Source: Hyphomicrobium_A sp964405975 (lineage in GTDB: Bacteria; Pseudomonadota; Alphaproteobacteria; Rhizobiales; Hyphomicrobiaceae). From it: a DNA stretch of 47,358 nucleotides. The notes beneath the pieces were generated by a model. That model was not told where the DNA came from, made no database searches, and saw nothing but the letters and a program-made list of their open reading frames with translations. Location: the NCBI GenBank assembly GCA_964405975.1, contig CAYOPW010000012.1:1-47358 (forward strand). Reading direction: 5' to 3'. This document shows, in pieces, positions 33,154 through 41,932 of this stretch. The stretch's first letter is position 1; the number at the start of each line of letters is the position of its first letter. The position numbers and the translations under genes were made by a program.

Positions 33154-34830
33154 ATGCCTGAGATCCCAGGCGTTTTCATTGCAGCGCTGGCCGTCAGTGC
33201 CGCGATCCTTATTTATGTGCTCGCTTGGCGGGCAACACGCGCGAGCTCCATGCTGGTGAAATCTGTTGTTCGCGTGGGGCTGCTCCTCGTCATTGCCATC
33301 CCCGTAGCCGGGACGATGCTGGTTGGTTCCGGTCTACGCGATACGTTCGAAAAGGTTGATTCCCGGCTCGCGCCAGAGACGTCCACCGAGGCGGAGAGAA
33401 CCGACGAGGCTGCAAACGGGAGTTCAAGGCGGGCGCCTACCACGGAAAAAAGAGCAGCACGTGAGACCGTCACACGGCCTTATATGATAGAGGCGCCGTC
33501 CTCGCCTCCCGCCGCGGCCAATGGCGGCACGGAAGCGGCACGAAACGGTGATGGTGCAGGAATGGCGCCATCTGCGCCGAGTCCGACATTTGGGGGTCCT
33601 GGGGCGGCGGCGCCTCCGCCGATGGCCGGTGCGCAGCCGCCACCTCCTTCTCCCGCAGGTCGAGCAATGGAGACGCCAGAGGCCGCCGCGCCCGCGGCAC
33701 CGGCACCAGATTCCACGGTCGAGTTCGAGATGCGCGCGCCCGCCCCAGAAGCCTTAACGGCAGAACCTCCTCCGAGTGCAGCACCAGCTGAGGCCAACAA
33801 GGACTTCGATGTTGTTCCTGTATTCTATGGAACCGATCGTGAGGTCGAAGCCGATCCCAAGCGGCTTGTTTACAACTCTGAGCGCGGACGCCGGCTGGAC
33901 CTTGGACGCGCACTCGTCACTGTACCGAAGAACCACGAGGTGCCCATGATCGAGCGCCCTTGGGCCATTCGCATTCCCTACTTTGACGTGACGATCTACG
34001 AAGAGGAGGAAGACCCCAAGGAGCACTTCACCATCAAGGAGATCGAGGCGCTGACGAAGGAAGAATTCCTGCGCCTGGCGCGTGAGCGATTGGCAAAGTC
34101 GGCGCGCTTCAAGGATCACGCGATCCTTTTCGTGCACGGATACAATACGTCATTCGACCACGCGCTTTATCGAACCGCTCAAATTTCTTATGACCTCGAA
34201 TTCGACGGCGCTGCGTTTGTCTATAGCTGGCCGTCTGGTGGTGCGGTGGCAAGCTACACCTATGACCGCGAAAGCGCCGGACAGGCCCAGCCTTATCTGC
34301 GCGACTTCCTCGACCTCATCGTGAAGCAGTCCGGCGCAAAGACGATCAGCGTTATTGCGCATAGCATGGGCAATCAGCCGCTGCTTGAGGTGCTGAAGGA
34401 TTTGAAATCGACTGCGCCCGACGAGCTCGTGATCAGCCAAATCATTTTGGCTGCGCCCGACGTTGATGCCGATACTTTTACAAACCTCGCCGCCCGTATC
34501 GAGGGATTGGCGAAGGGTGTGACGCTGTATGCCGCCTCCAACGATCGCGCCCTTATCGTTTCGCGTAACTTTTGGCAGAACCCTCGCGCAGGTGATGTGC
34601 CGGCGTCGGGCCCGCTGATCGTGCCGGGCATAGACACCATCGACGTGACGGCGGCGAGCACCGACACATTTGCGCTTAATCACTCAGGCTATGCGGAAAA
34701 TAACGAGCTCCTCGACGACATCGGCGCCCTGATCGAAAGAGGCTTGCGGCCTCCCGACCAGCGCCTGGACAAACTCAAGCGGATTATGACCGACAAGGGC
34801 GACTATTGGCGTTATACGCGCGGTCCTTGA
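33154..34830 (+). CDS. Membrane-anchored DUF900 alpha/beta hydrolase with Pro-rich linker
   Basis: 558-residue protein. Two hydrophobic helices lie at about 6-22 and 35-56. A Pro/Ala/Ser-rich low-complexity linker spans about 75-215. The DUF900 domain then begins with DFDVVPVFYGTDREVEA, with FVHGYNTSFD (oxyanion region) and the nucleophile serine in VIAHSMGNQP; an Asp in APDVDAD and a His in ALNHSGYAEN may complete the triad. The linker suggests reach across the periplasm or through peptidoglycan. AAGGGGGT is the ribosome site for the ATG at 33154. The substrate is unknown. Confidence 0.83.
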   Translation: MPEIPGVFIAALAVSAAILIYVLAWRATRASSMLVKSVVRVGLLLVIAIPVAGTMLVGSGLRDTFEKVDSRLAPETSTEAERTDEAANGSSRRAPTTEKRAARETVTRPYMIEAPSSPPAAANGGTEAARNGDGAGMAPSAPSPTFGGPGAAAPPPMAGAQPPPPSPAGRAMETPEAAAPAAPAPDSTVEFEMRAPAPEALTAEPPPSAAPAEANKDFDVVPVFYGTDREVEADPKRLVYNSERGRRLDLGRALVTVPKNHEVPMIERPWAIRIPYFDVTIYEEEEDPKEHFTIKEIEALTKEEFLRLARERLAKSARFKDHAILFVHGYNTSFDHALYRTAQISYDLEFDGAAFVYSWPSGGAVASYTYDRESAGQAQPYLRDFLDLIVKQSGAKTISVIAHSMGNQPLLEVLKDLKSTAPDELVISQIILAAPDVDADTFTNLAARIEGLAKGVTLYAASNDRALIVSRNFWQNPRAGDVPASGPLIVPGIDTIDVTAASTDTFALNHSGYAENNELLDDIGALIERGLRPPDQRLDKLKRIMTDKGDYWRYTRGP

Positions 34831-34983
34831 GGCGGGCCGCCGTCGCACGGTGACCCCAAGGAAGGGATTCGTTTACCCAGTTCTGCGAAACTCATCCGTG
34901 GTCGTTAAAATGATGTGTGCCCGCAGTCGTCGGTCCGCGGTCCGGTAGTCGCTTTCTGTGTGCTATTGGCTTTGCGCGCCGTC

Positions 34984-35010
34984 TTTGGATTGCGCTGGGC
35001 GCAATCCAAA
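34984..35010 (+). promoter_or_regulatory. Perfect 12-bp hairpin abutting a ribosome binding site
   Basis: TTTGGATTGCGC (34984-34995), loop TGG, and its exact complement (34999-35010). It ends three bases before the GGAGG of the next gene. It could control translation or stabilise the mRNA. There is no T run, so it is not a classical terminator. Confidence 0.55.
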
Positions 35011-35024
35011 ATTGGAGGCGTGAG

Positions 35025-35459
35025 ATGCCCCAGCCTATCTTTTCGGCACGTTTTTTCGTTTTCGCACTCCTGGCTGTCTTCTTCGCGCTGGGTGTCTACG
35101 AGATGATACCATCTCTGACGCCTGCGACGGCGGAGGAGGCATTCGATGAGCTATCCGGGGAGGAAAGGGATATTGCTGGAATTGGCGTAAGCGGCATGCC
35201 GGCTTCAAATTTCCGCGTGAAGCCAATCCTGGTGAGGAATCGCGGCCAAATGGTTGTGGTGTGCGTTGCCGGCTGCGAGGGGGCAGCCAAGCCCGTTCAG
35301 GTCCTGCCCAGACCTGCGCGCAAGCGCTCAACTGGCTTAATTCCAGCGGCATTCTCCGGTGGGACAGCGGCTGAGAGCAACGACGTCATCTGTGTGGCGG
35401 GTTGCGACAAGAAGGCGGGGCAAGTCGTACAGCGCATGCAAGAGCTGCGCACAAAGTAG
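35025..35459 (+). CDS. Small membrane-anchored or exported protein with duplicated CVAGC motif
   Basis: 144-residue protein. An N-terminal hydrophobic segment (residues 7-24) serves as signal anchor or signal peptide. The mature part has two copies of a motif: VVVCVAGCEGAAKPVQV at about 80 and VICVAGCDKKAGQVVQ at about 120. The paired C-x3-C cysteines could form disulfides or bind a metal. The GGAGG ribosome site at 35014-35018 fixes the start. I do not recognise the family. It follows the DUF900 gene on the same strand after 194 bases. Confidence 0.68.
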   Translation: MPQPIFSARFFVFALLAVFFALGVYEMIPSLTPATAEEAFDELSGEERDIAGIGVSGMPASNFRVKPILVRNRGQMVVVCVAGCEGAAKPVQVLPRPARKRSTGLIPAAFSGGTAAESNDVICVAGCDKKAGQVVQRMQELRTK

Positions 35460-35562
35460 CGAGCAGCGCTGAGTTCCCAAAGCGTACCCAAATGAACGGC
35501 CAACACGCCGCAAGGCTTAATCGCTTATGCGTGCCGCAATAGAGGTTGGACTACGCGCGACG

Positions 35563-36501
35563 TCACTCGATCACCTTGCGCACGTCGTCGTAACTTTCGG
35601 CCTTATAAACGAGTCCGTTCTTGATCATGTACAGCCACTTAAGCTTGTCGCTTTTGGCGAGGTCTTCGGGTGTAACCGACTCCAGCACTTCGAAGTTTTG
35701 ATTGCGGAATAGATCCGCGGTCGTCTTTGAGGCTTGAGGGCTGAGGTATTGCCAATCGTCCTTTTCGGGCAGCCGGGTCTCCGCCACACGTTGAAACACA
35801 ACCTCCCGCAAAGCGGATGGGGGCAATTGGTCCGACTTGATGTACTCTAAGACGGCCTCGACAAAGCCGATCTGGACGAGCCCTGAACAGATGTATTCGT
35901 TTGGCGGTATCCAATCTCTTTCGCGGAAGGTTCCGATTGCCTCTTCGTCACCCCGCACACTGCGTTCGACGCCGAACCAGATATTGCGGGCGATATGTCC
36001 GATTGCCCAAAAATTATAGTCGGCTTTGATCTTGTCGAGCAGCAGACCGCGAACGCGGCTTTGCTTTGGCTCATCGAACCATTCTCTCTTGAAGCGCTTA
36101 ATGGCCAGGAAGGAACTCTTGTCGGCGATGTAGTCGCGCAAGTTGGTGAGATCGACGCCGCTGGTGCCCGCTTCGATGACGAAGGTGTTGGAGTAACCGG
36201 ACTCAAACTGGGGGCCGGTGAAGACTAGAGCTGCATGCGAGAATGGCGAATCGGTGGCCCAGCGAATGACCCAAGAGGTCAGATCCCAGTCGCGCCGCGT
36301 TAGCACGATGTCGGATCGCTCCAGGTAGTTGCCGGCGAGGAAGTCCTCTACTGGCATCGGCCAGCTCTCCTCAGAGGGGCTAACCGCCGGGTTCTGGGCT
36401 GGGACGGGTGCAGGCGGCGTGGTGACGCCCGCGAACGTGGTGCCGATGATTGCGGCAATTGCCAGAGTGCTCAAGCTTGCTGCGGTGAGGTAGCGGTTCA
36501 T
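35563..36501 (-). CDS. Exported YiiX/YebB-like permuted papain-fold protein
   Basis: 312-residue protein with an N-terminal signal peptide or anchor (AAIIGTTFAG). The circularly permuted NlpC/P60 (YiiX) fold is suggested by SDIVLTRRDWDLTSWVIRWA followed by SPFSHAALVF (His) and the late YICSGLVQIGF (Cys), the typical His-before-Cys order. Such proteins act as peptidases, amidases or acyltransferases in the envelope. The ATG at 36501 is used because the longer frame (to 36576) lacks a signal sequence at its start. The 36502-36813 gap upstream holds the hisZ leader hairpin on the other strand. Confidence 0.72.
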   Translation of the reverse strand: MNRYLTAASLSTLAIAAIIGTTFAGVTTPPAPVPAQNPAVSPSEESWPMPVEDFLAGNYLERSDIVLTRRDWDLTSWVIRWATDSPFSHAALVFTGPQFESGYSNTFVIEAGTSGVDLTNLRDYIADKSSFLAIKRFKREWFDEPKQSRVRGLLLDKIKADYNFWAIGHIARNIWFGVERSVRGDEEAIGTFRERDWIPPNEYICSGLVQIGFVEAVLEYIKSDQLPPSALREVVFQRVAETRLPEKDDWQYLSPQASKTTADLFRNQNFEVLESVTPEDLAKSDKLKWLYMIKNGLVYKAESYDDVRKVIE

Positions 36502-36747
36502 CTTTGGCCCCCTAAATATTCGGCACCATGAATGTTGCACGTCGCAACGCCTGGCCAAGGCTAGTAACGCAGCCACTTCGTTTGGTAAACGTCAACTATC
36601 GCATGGCCAGCGCAATGGTCAATTTGATGACAGTGGCGGGGATAGCAGCCCCAAACCGTGCCCGTTCCCCGGGTTTCTTCGCATAATTGCGGCGCAATCG
36701 GTCTTGCCCGCCCGCTTGGTGTGCTTCAAAAGGTCGAGCTCTAGAGA

Positions 36748-36787
36748 GCCGCCGGCCAGGATGGGGCGAAAGCCTATCGCCGGCGGC
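36748..36787 (+). promoter_or_regulatory. Long GNRA-capped hairpin in the hisZ leader
   Basis: Nine-base perfect arms GCCGCCGGC (36748-36756) and GCCGGCGGC (36779-36787). Inside is a CAG bulge, then GATGGGGC-GAAA-GCCTATC forming a second stem capped by a GAAA tetraloop. It ends 26 bases before the hisZ ATG. No T run follows. It is a candidate cis-acting RNA element for hisZG. Confidence 0.5.
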
Positions 36788-36813
36788 CGATCAACTAACG
36801 CTGAGTTGGAACC

Positions 36814-37992
36814 ATGGGCGCAAAGACGCCGCGCGATTTTGAAGCCCTTGAGGCCCAGGCCCGGACATTGCTCTCCGTATTCATCGCGGCAGGCCACGAG
36901 GCGGTTGCGCCTCCTGCGATCCAGCCAGCGGCGGTCTTCCTCGATGTCGTCGGCGAGAGTCTGCGGGGGCGCACGTATGTCTTCAATGACCTTCATGGCG
37001 AGGAGCTGTGTTTGCGCCCAGATCTCACAGTGCCGACGTGCCGGCTCTATTTGGAGCGCTGTCCGAACGCTGAGTCCGGTGCACGCTATTGCTACAACGG
37101 AACGGCGTTTCGCTATCAGCCGGAAGGAGCCGATGCCGCTCATCCGCGCGAGTTCCGCCAGGCTGGCATTGAGTCGTTCGGCGACTTGAAGCGCGAGGAG
37201 GCCGAGGCACGGACGTTTGCGCTCGTATTGACCGCTCTGCAACAGGCCGGACTTCGTAACTGGCGGCTACGGATCGGAGATCTTGGGCTCTTTGACGCCG
37301 TGCTTGCCGCAGCCGAGATGCCTGAACGCTGGCGCCGCCGTCTGCGACACCAGTTCGGTCACCATGAGGCTTTCCGCGCCGAGCTGAAGCGTTTGACGGC
37401 GCATCCTGCCAGATCGGTTGCCGCCGTGCCCGCGGCTGTTCTGGACGTGCTTGAGCCTTCTGATCCCGCCGGTGCAGAACAACGTGTTGGCGAGTATCTG
37501 GATAGCGCGGGCATCGAGCTGACGGGCACGCGTTCGCTCAGCGAGATTACAGACGGGCTGCTTTCCATCGCCGCAGATGCGAGGGCAAAGCCGCTCAATG
37601 CTGCGACCGCTGCGATGATTGATGCTTACGTAGATGTTGCGGCGCCAGCACACGCAGCAGGCGCGCACCTGCGCAAGCTGTTGGGTAAAGCAGGTTCCGA
37701 TATCGGCGCGGCGCTTGATGCTTTTGAGCGCCGCATCGGGCTCTTGGAAGATAGCGGCGTTGATATGACCACGGTCGACTTCTCAGCTGAATTTGGCCGT
37801 AACCTGGCCTACTACACTGGCTTCGTATTCGAGGCCGTTGCGCCAGCGCTTGGGCCGGCGAGCCCAGTTGCCGGCGGGGGGCGCTACGACAGCCTGCTTA
37901 AGGCCGTTGGCGCACCACGCCAGATCCCCGCCGTGGGTGGCGCCATCCACACCGAGCGTCTCCTTGCCGTTGTCAGCGGAGGCAGGCGATGA
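36814..37992 (+). CDS. hisZ: ATP phosphoribosyltransferase regulatory subunit
   Basis: 392-residue HisRS-like protein without tRNA synthetase function. It forms the hetero-octamer with short HisG for the first step of histidine synthesis. Class II synthetase motifs remain visible: RPDLTVPTCRLYL (motif 2-like), CYNGTAFRYQPEGADAAHPREFRQAGIESFG, and the C-terminal NLAYYTGFVFEAVAP and VAGGGRYDSLL. The tRNA anticodon-binding domain is absent. The stop overlaps the hisG start by four bases. Confidence 0.93.
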   Translation: MGAKTPRDFEALEAQARTLLSVFIAAGHEAVAPPAIQPAAVFLDVVGESLRGRTYVFNDLHGEELCLRPDLTVPTCRLYLERCPNAESGARYCYNGTAFRYQPEGADAAHPREFRQAGIESFGDLKREEAEARTFALVLTALQQAGLRNWRLRIGDLGLFDAVLAAAEMPERWRRRLRHQFGHHEAFRAELKRLTAHPARSVAAVPAAVLDVLEPSDPAGAEQRVGEYLDSAGIELTGTRSLSEITDGLLSIAADARAKPLNAATAAMIDAYVDVAAPAHAAGAHLRKLLGKAGSDIGAALDAFERRIGLLEDSGVDMTTVDFSAEFGRNLAYYTGFVFEAVAPALGPASPVAGGGRYDSLLKAVGAPRQIPAVGGAIHTERLLAVVSGGRR

Positions 37993-38705
37993 GCGCACAA
38001 CTGGTGTTCGCTGTTCCCTCGAAGGGCCGCTTGATGGAGCAGACGGGTGATTTTCTCAGCCAGGCCGGTCTTGCCTTGCGCAAGGTTGGGGATGCGCGCG
38101 GGTATCGCGGCGAGATCGAAGGCCTTGGCGGCATCGATGTGACGTACGTTTCGGCCTCGCAGATCGTGGCGCATCTGAATGCCGGCAGCGCGCACATTGG
38201 TGTGACCGGCGAGGATCTCGTACGCGAGAACATATCCAATGCAGACGAGCGCATCGTCTTCCTCAAGAAGCTTGGCTTCGGACACGCCAACGTTGTCGTC
38301 GCCGTGCCGCAGAGTTGGCTCGACGTCGAAACGGTTGCTGACCTTCAAGCTGTCGCTGCTGCGTTCCGGAGCGTGCACGGCCGTTCTTTGCGTGTCGCCA
38401 CTAAGTACTTGAACCTGACCCGGCGTTTCTTCGCCGCAAATGGTCTGACCGACTACCGCATCGTCGAAAGTCTTGGCGCGACGGAAGGCACGCCTGCGGC
38501 CGGCACGGCGGAATTGGTCGTTGATATCACGTCGACCGGCGCCACGCTGAAGGCCAATGGTCTCAAGGTCTTAGAGGATGGCGTGATTTTGCGTTCACAG
38601 GCCAACCTCGTGGCGTCAAAGGTGGCGGCATGGCCAGCGGAGACGAAACGAGCGCGCGACGCGATGCTTGATAAGCTCGGACTCGCAGGTCAGGCGCGCT
38701 TTTGA
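37989..38705 (+). CDS. hisG: ATP phosphoribosyltransferase, short form
   Basis: 238-residue catalytic subunit joining ATP and PRPP in the committed step of histidine synthesis. FAVPSKGRLMEQT starts the first domain. Further on are VGVTGEDLVREN-like text (HIGVTGEDLVREN) and the PRPP loop AAGTAELVVDITSTGATLKANGL. The length lacks the C-terminal regulatory domain of long HisG, which explains the need for HisZ. Translation is coupled to hisZ by an ATGA overlap. Confidence 0.95.
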   Translation: MSAQLVFAVPSKGRLMEQTGDFLSQAGLALRKVGDARGYRGEIEGLGGIDVTYVSASQIVAHLNAGSAHIGVTGEDLVRENISNADERIVFLKKLGFGHANVVVAVPQSWLDVETVADLQAVAAAFRSVHGRSLRVATKYLNLTRRFFAANGLTDYRIVESLGATEGTPAAGTAELVVDITSTGATLKANGLKVLEDGVILRSQANLVASKVAAWPAETKRARDAMLDKLGLAGQARF

Positions 38706-38730
38706 AAAGCGTTTGCTCTGCTACTTCGCA

Positions 38731-38756
38731 CCCCGCCGGAACTTATGGCGGCGGGG
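38731..38756. terminator. Hairpin between hisG and the convergent exporter operon
   Basis: CCCCGCCG (38731-38738) pairs with CGGCGGGG (38749-38756) around a ten-base loop. It lies in the short gap between convergent genes and may terminate from both sides, although neither strand shows a long T run. Confidence 0.5.
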
Positions 38757-38772
38757 AGCGCGATGATGAGTG

Positions 38773-39813
38773 CTAGCTGCTCGGACGCACGAAGGCATCG
38801 ACGCGCATGCCGGGCAGCAGTGGCACGTTGCCGTCCAGCTCGATTGTCATCTCAAGCACTTCGATGTCGGTCGGCCGGCGCGGGCCGCGCGCGCTGATGC
38901 GTGGCGTAGCCATCGTCGGCGCAAGCTTCTTGACGCGCCCCTCAAAGTCGCGGCCTGGATAGTTTATGGAGCGCACGAACGCCTTTTGGCCAACCTTGAT
39001 CTTAGAAACCTCGCCGTCGTCCACTTCAGCCTTGACGTGTACCGTCGACATATCGCCAATTACGGCCAAAGGAGTCTCGGGCGACGGCGCTACAATTTCA
39101 CCCTCCTTGGCATTGAGCTGCAGCACCGTTCCGGCGCGCGGTGCGCGAATGCGCGTTTTGTCGAGCTGGGACGCTGCCAATGCCACGTTAGCCCGTGCCT
39201 TCGTCAAGGCAGCCTCAAAGCGGTTGGGTGCGGGCAGATTGGATTTTGCTTGCGCCTGCGCATACTCAAGGCGCTCGCGTTCGACGCGCCTTTGGGCTCT
39301 GCGAAGGCGACTGCGCGCATCGGCGAGCTGTTGATCTGTGGCTTCGCCTTTGGATTTGCCGGCAAGCGCAGCATCTAGTTCGAATTGCGCGCCTGTCACC
39401 TCACGTTCGGCCGAATAGACGGCATCTTCTGCGTTGGAAACTCTCCTGCGGCCCGAGGTTTTGGGGTTGTCGTCGCGCTGATTCCTTGCCAAGCCCTCGT
39501 CTGCTTCGGCGGCAGCAAGATTAGCGCGCGCTTCCTCGTCGTCGAGGCGGATCAAAAGCTGCCCTTCCTCAGCCTCGTCGTTTATCGCAACAGGAACCTC
39601 GGCCACCTTGCCTAACAGAGAGCTTCCGACGCGAATTTCACCGGAACCAGGCTCAACACGACCAGGTGCGGCTGCCACCCACTCCACTGCTTCGACTTCT
39701 TCGGCTGCGGTCTTATTGTTGGAGTCCGAGTTGCCGAAGAAGCCGACGCTCAGCAGATAGCCAGCGAGGGCGGCCAGAGCCAATGCGACGACAATTGCAA
39801 GTGTTCTAATCAT
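38773..39813 (-). CDS. ABC exporter membrane-fusion protein (DevB/HlyD-like)
   Basis: 346-residue periplasmic adaptor. One N-terminal membrane helix (IRTLAIVVALALAALAGYLL) is followed by a lipoyl/barrel part (GRVEPGSGEIRVGSSLLGKVAEVPV), a long coiled-coil hairpin of about 100 residues (charged Ala/Glu/Arg sequence with DQQLADARSRLRRAQRRVERE) and the returning barrel half (TRIRAPRAGTVLQLNAKEGE). It should link the ATPase/permease encoded just upstream to an outer-membrane channel. The ATG at 39813 begins at the helix; an ATG at 39885 is a possible alternative. Confidence 0.85.
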   Translation of the reverse strand: MIRTLAIVVALALAALAGYLLSVGFFGNSDSNNKTAAEEVEAVEWVAAAPGRVEPGSGEIRVGSSLLGKVAEVPVAINDEAEEGQLLIRLDDEEARANLAAAEADEGLARNQRDDNPKTSGRRRVSNAEDAVYSAEREVTGAQFELDAALAGKSKGEATDQQLADARSRLRRAQRRVERERLEYAQAQAKSNLPAPNRFEAALTKARANVALAASQLDKTRIRAPRAGTVLQLNAKEGEIVAPSPETPLAVIGDMSTVHVKAEVDDGEVSKIKVGQKAFVRSINYPGRDFEGRVKKLAPTMATPRISARGPRRPTDIEVLEMTIELDGNVPLLPGMRVDAFVRPSS

Positions 39814-39865
39814 AGCGCCTGATCCTATAGCGGCCCCCAAGGGCCTCTGTTGCGGTGATGCTGTC

Positions 39866-40633
39866 TCAATCTTTATCTGTTGCATGGGTATTGGTTGCTT
39901 GGGCCGGTTTCTCGCCGGGGCGTTCCTCGCCCACGATGCAGCCGTCCTCAATTCTGATGATACGATCGGCATAGGGAATGGTGCGGTGGTCGTGCGTGAC
40001 TGCTAGGACCGCACGGTTGGGATCCTTGGCAACCTCCGAAAGCAAGGCCATCACTGCTTTGCCGTTTTCGCTGTCGAGTGCAGCCGTCGGCTCGTCGGCC
40101 AGGATCACGGACGGCGATCCAGCCAATGCGCGAGCGATCGCGACACGCTGTTTCTCACCGCCGCTGAGCTTTGAAGGAAAGGCCTTGGCACGATGAGCCA
40201 GACCAACCGCATCCAAGGCGCCGACCGCGTGAGCCGGCGGATCGACGACGAGCGCTGAGCGCACGTCGAGTGCCAGCATGACATTCTCGGTTGCCGTCAT
40301 CGTCGGAAAGAGATTGTAGCCCTGGAACACAAAGCCCACGTGCTTGCGCCGCACGTCGGCGAGGCCTTCAGCATCCAGTCCTTCGGTGGAATTGCCCGCG
40401 ACATCGAGATTGCCTTCTGTGGGCGTCAAGATGCAACCGAGGATCGACAAAAGCGTCGTTTTTCCGCTTCCAGAGGGCCCCATGAGCAAGGTTAGCTCAC
40501 CAGAGCGTAACTTCAGGTCGATGCCTTTCAGGGGCTTGACCTCGCCTGCGCCGGAGCCGAACACCTTGACGATGCCTTTCGCCTCCAGGAGCACCTTGGA
40601 CTCCGGTCTCGTTGTTTCTTCGTTCAAGCTCAT
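39866..40633 (-). CDS. ABC exporter ATPase (DevA/LolD-like)
   Basis: 255-residue ATP-binding subunit. Walker A GPSGSGKTT, Q-loop FVFQGYNLF, signature LSGGEKQRVAIARAL, Walker B VILADEPTAALD and switch VTHDH are all intact. It belongs to the MacB/LolD/DevA class that works by mechanotransmission rather than through a membrane channel. It overlaps the permease gene by four bases and precedes the adaptor gene by 52 bases. The C-terminal tail is rich in Lys, Ala and Thr. Confidence 0.92.
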   Translation of the reverse strand: MSLNEETTRPESKVLLEAKGIVKVFGSGAGEVKPLKGIDLKLRSGELTLLMGPSGSGKTTLLSILGCILTPTEGNLDVAGNSTEGLDAEGLADVRRKHVGFVFQGYNLFPTMTATENVMLALDVRSALVVDPPAHAVGALDAVGLAHRAKAFPSKLSGGEKQRVAIARALAGSPSVILADEPTAALDSENGKAVMALLSEVAKDPNRAVLAVTHDHRTIPYADRIIRIEDGCIVGEERPGEKPAQATNTHATDKD

Positions 40634-41829
40634 CTTGAGAAGACTCCTGCGGGATCGATGCGCGTCACCTTGAAGATGGCGGAGATGGCGGCGATCGTAC
40701 ACATTGCGATCGTCAATACGAAAAGCAGAACGGCGAGTCCCGGCGTCATGACGATTGTCAGCGTCGTCTCTTTCGTCGCCCAGATGATCAACAGGCTTAA
40801 GATCATACCGACGCCATAGCCAAGGACAGCGCTCAACAGTGCTTGAATAAGGATCACTTTGTAAACGTAGCTTGCCGAGGCGCCGAGCGCCCGGAGGGTT
40901 GCAAACTCGTTCAAGTGATCCTTGGTGCTCGAGTAAAGCGTTTGGGCGACGATGACGATACCGACGATCAGACCCAGTGTTGCCCCGGCGATGAGTGCTC
41001 CGCCTGCGCCAGTTTGGAACAACCAATAGTCAACGCTGCGCTTGCGGAACTCGGCTTGCTCCATGACTTCCCGGTCCTTAAGGCGGGCGGAGAGATCGGC
41101 GCGCACCTTTTCGGCATTAGCGTCGGGTGCGAGGCGCACGAGCGTATAGGAGGCTTGGTTTGCTGATGCATCAACTAGTATGCGTGCGCGGGGCAACGAC
41201 GTGAAGACATAAGGTAGTGTGGTGAATGAGCGGATGCCGTGGGTCACCGCGGCGATTGTCACCCGCGTGTTGTTGATCTCCGCGGCATCTCCGAGCCCCG
41301 TGACGCCGAGATCGTCGAAATATGTATCATCGACGGCGACAGTGAAGGGTTGGCGAAGATCATTGATGCTGCCGTCGACGATGTTGTAAGGCTTCAAGCT
41401 GCCGCGTAAATGATCGGAGCCGACGAGCAGAACGGCGGTTGTGCCGCCCTTGGGCTTGCGCCAGGCGGCGAAGCCAACAACCAGCTCCTCGGCACTATCG
41501 ACGCCGGGCGTTGAAAGAACGGCATACTTCTCATGGCCCATCAGGAGAGAAGGATCATCGAAGCTCTTGGTGCCCAGCGGTACGACCCACAAGTCGCCCT
41601 CTGATTTGTCAACCATGGCCGCGATCATTTGTTCTGAGCCAATGTAAAGGCCGCACTGGACGGCAACGAGCACGACCGAGAAAACAATTCCAATGAGCGT
41701 GACGGTCAGACTCAGACGATCATGAAAGAGATTTCGGTAGGCAAGCTTGCCGGCCATTTTAACGGTCTTAGGTGTGCCGCCGCCGGCTTCGGCACCTAGT
41801 GGCGCTGTGGTATTGATATTCGCCTGCAT
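40630..41829 (-). CDS. ABC exporter permease (DevC/MacB-like FtsX fold)
   Basis: 399-residue permease. One membrane helix at about 32-52 (LTVTLIGIVFSVVLVAVQCGL), a large periplasmic domain (about 55-270), then three C-terminal helices (LIAGATLGLIVGIVIVAQTL, LIQALLSAVLGYGVGMILSL, GLAVLLFVLTIAMCTIAAI). This is the FtsX/MacB topology. With the ATPase and adaptor it completes a DevBCA-type exporter. Cyanobacterial DevBCA exports glycolipids; the cargo here is unknown. It lies directly downstream of the three paralog genes on the same strand but behind hairpins. Confidence 0.9.
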   Translation of the reverse strand: MQANINTTAPLGAEAGGGTPKTVKMAGKLAYRNLFHDRLSLTVTLIGIVFSVVLVAVQCGLYIGSEQMIAAMVDKSEGDLWVVPLGTKSFDDPSLLMGHEKYAVLSTPGVDSAEELVVGFAAWRKPKGGTTAVLLVGSDHLRGSLKPYNIVDGSINDLRQPFTVAVDDTYFDDLGVTGLGDAAEINNTRVTIAAVTHGIRSFTTLPYVFTSLPRARILVDASANQASYTLVRLAPDANAEKVRADLSARLKDREVMEQAEFRKRSVDYWLFQTGAGGALIAGATLGLIVGIVIVAQTLYSSTKDHLNEFATLRALGASASYVYKVILIQALLSAVLGYGVGMILSLLIIWATKETTLTIVMTPGLAVLLFVLTIAMCTIAAISAIFKVTRIDPAGVFSR

Positions 41830-41884
41830 AGCGCTTCCCTTGCCCCTATCTGTTCTCGGGCGGCCGCGGCGGCCGTTCTCAAGC

Positions 41885-41914
41885 CTCGATCCCGATCATC
41901 TGATCGGGATCGAG
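41885..41914. repeat. 30-bp near-perfect palindrome
   Basis: CTCGATCCCGATCA (41885-41898), TC, then the exact 14-base complement (41901-41914). It lies 56 bases before the permease start and 62 bases after the first paralog. It may be a terminator, an operator for the exporter operon or a repetitive palindrome; the terminator of the third paralog has a similar GATCCC/GGGATC stem. Confidence 0.6.
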
Positions 41915-41932
41915 AGAGTGTCATGATCTTTC

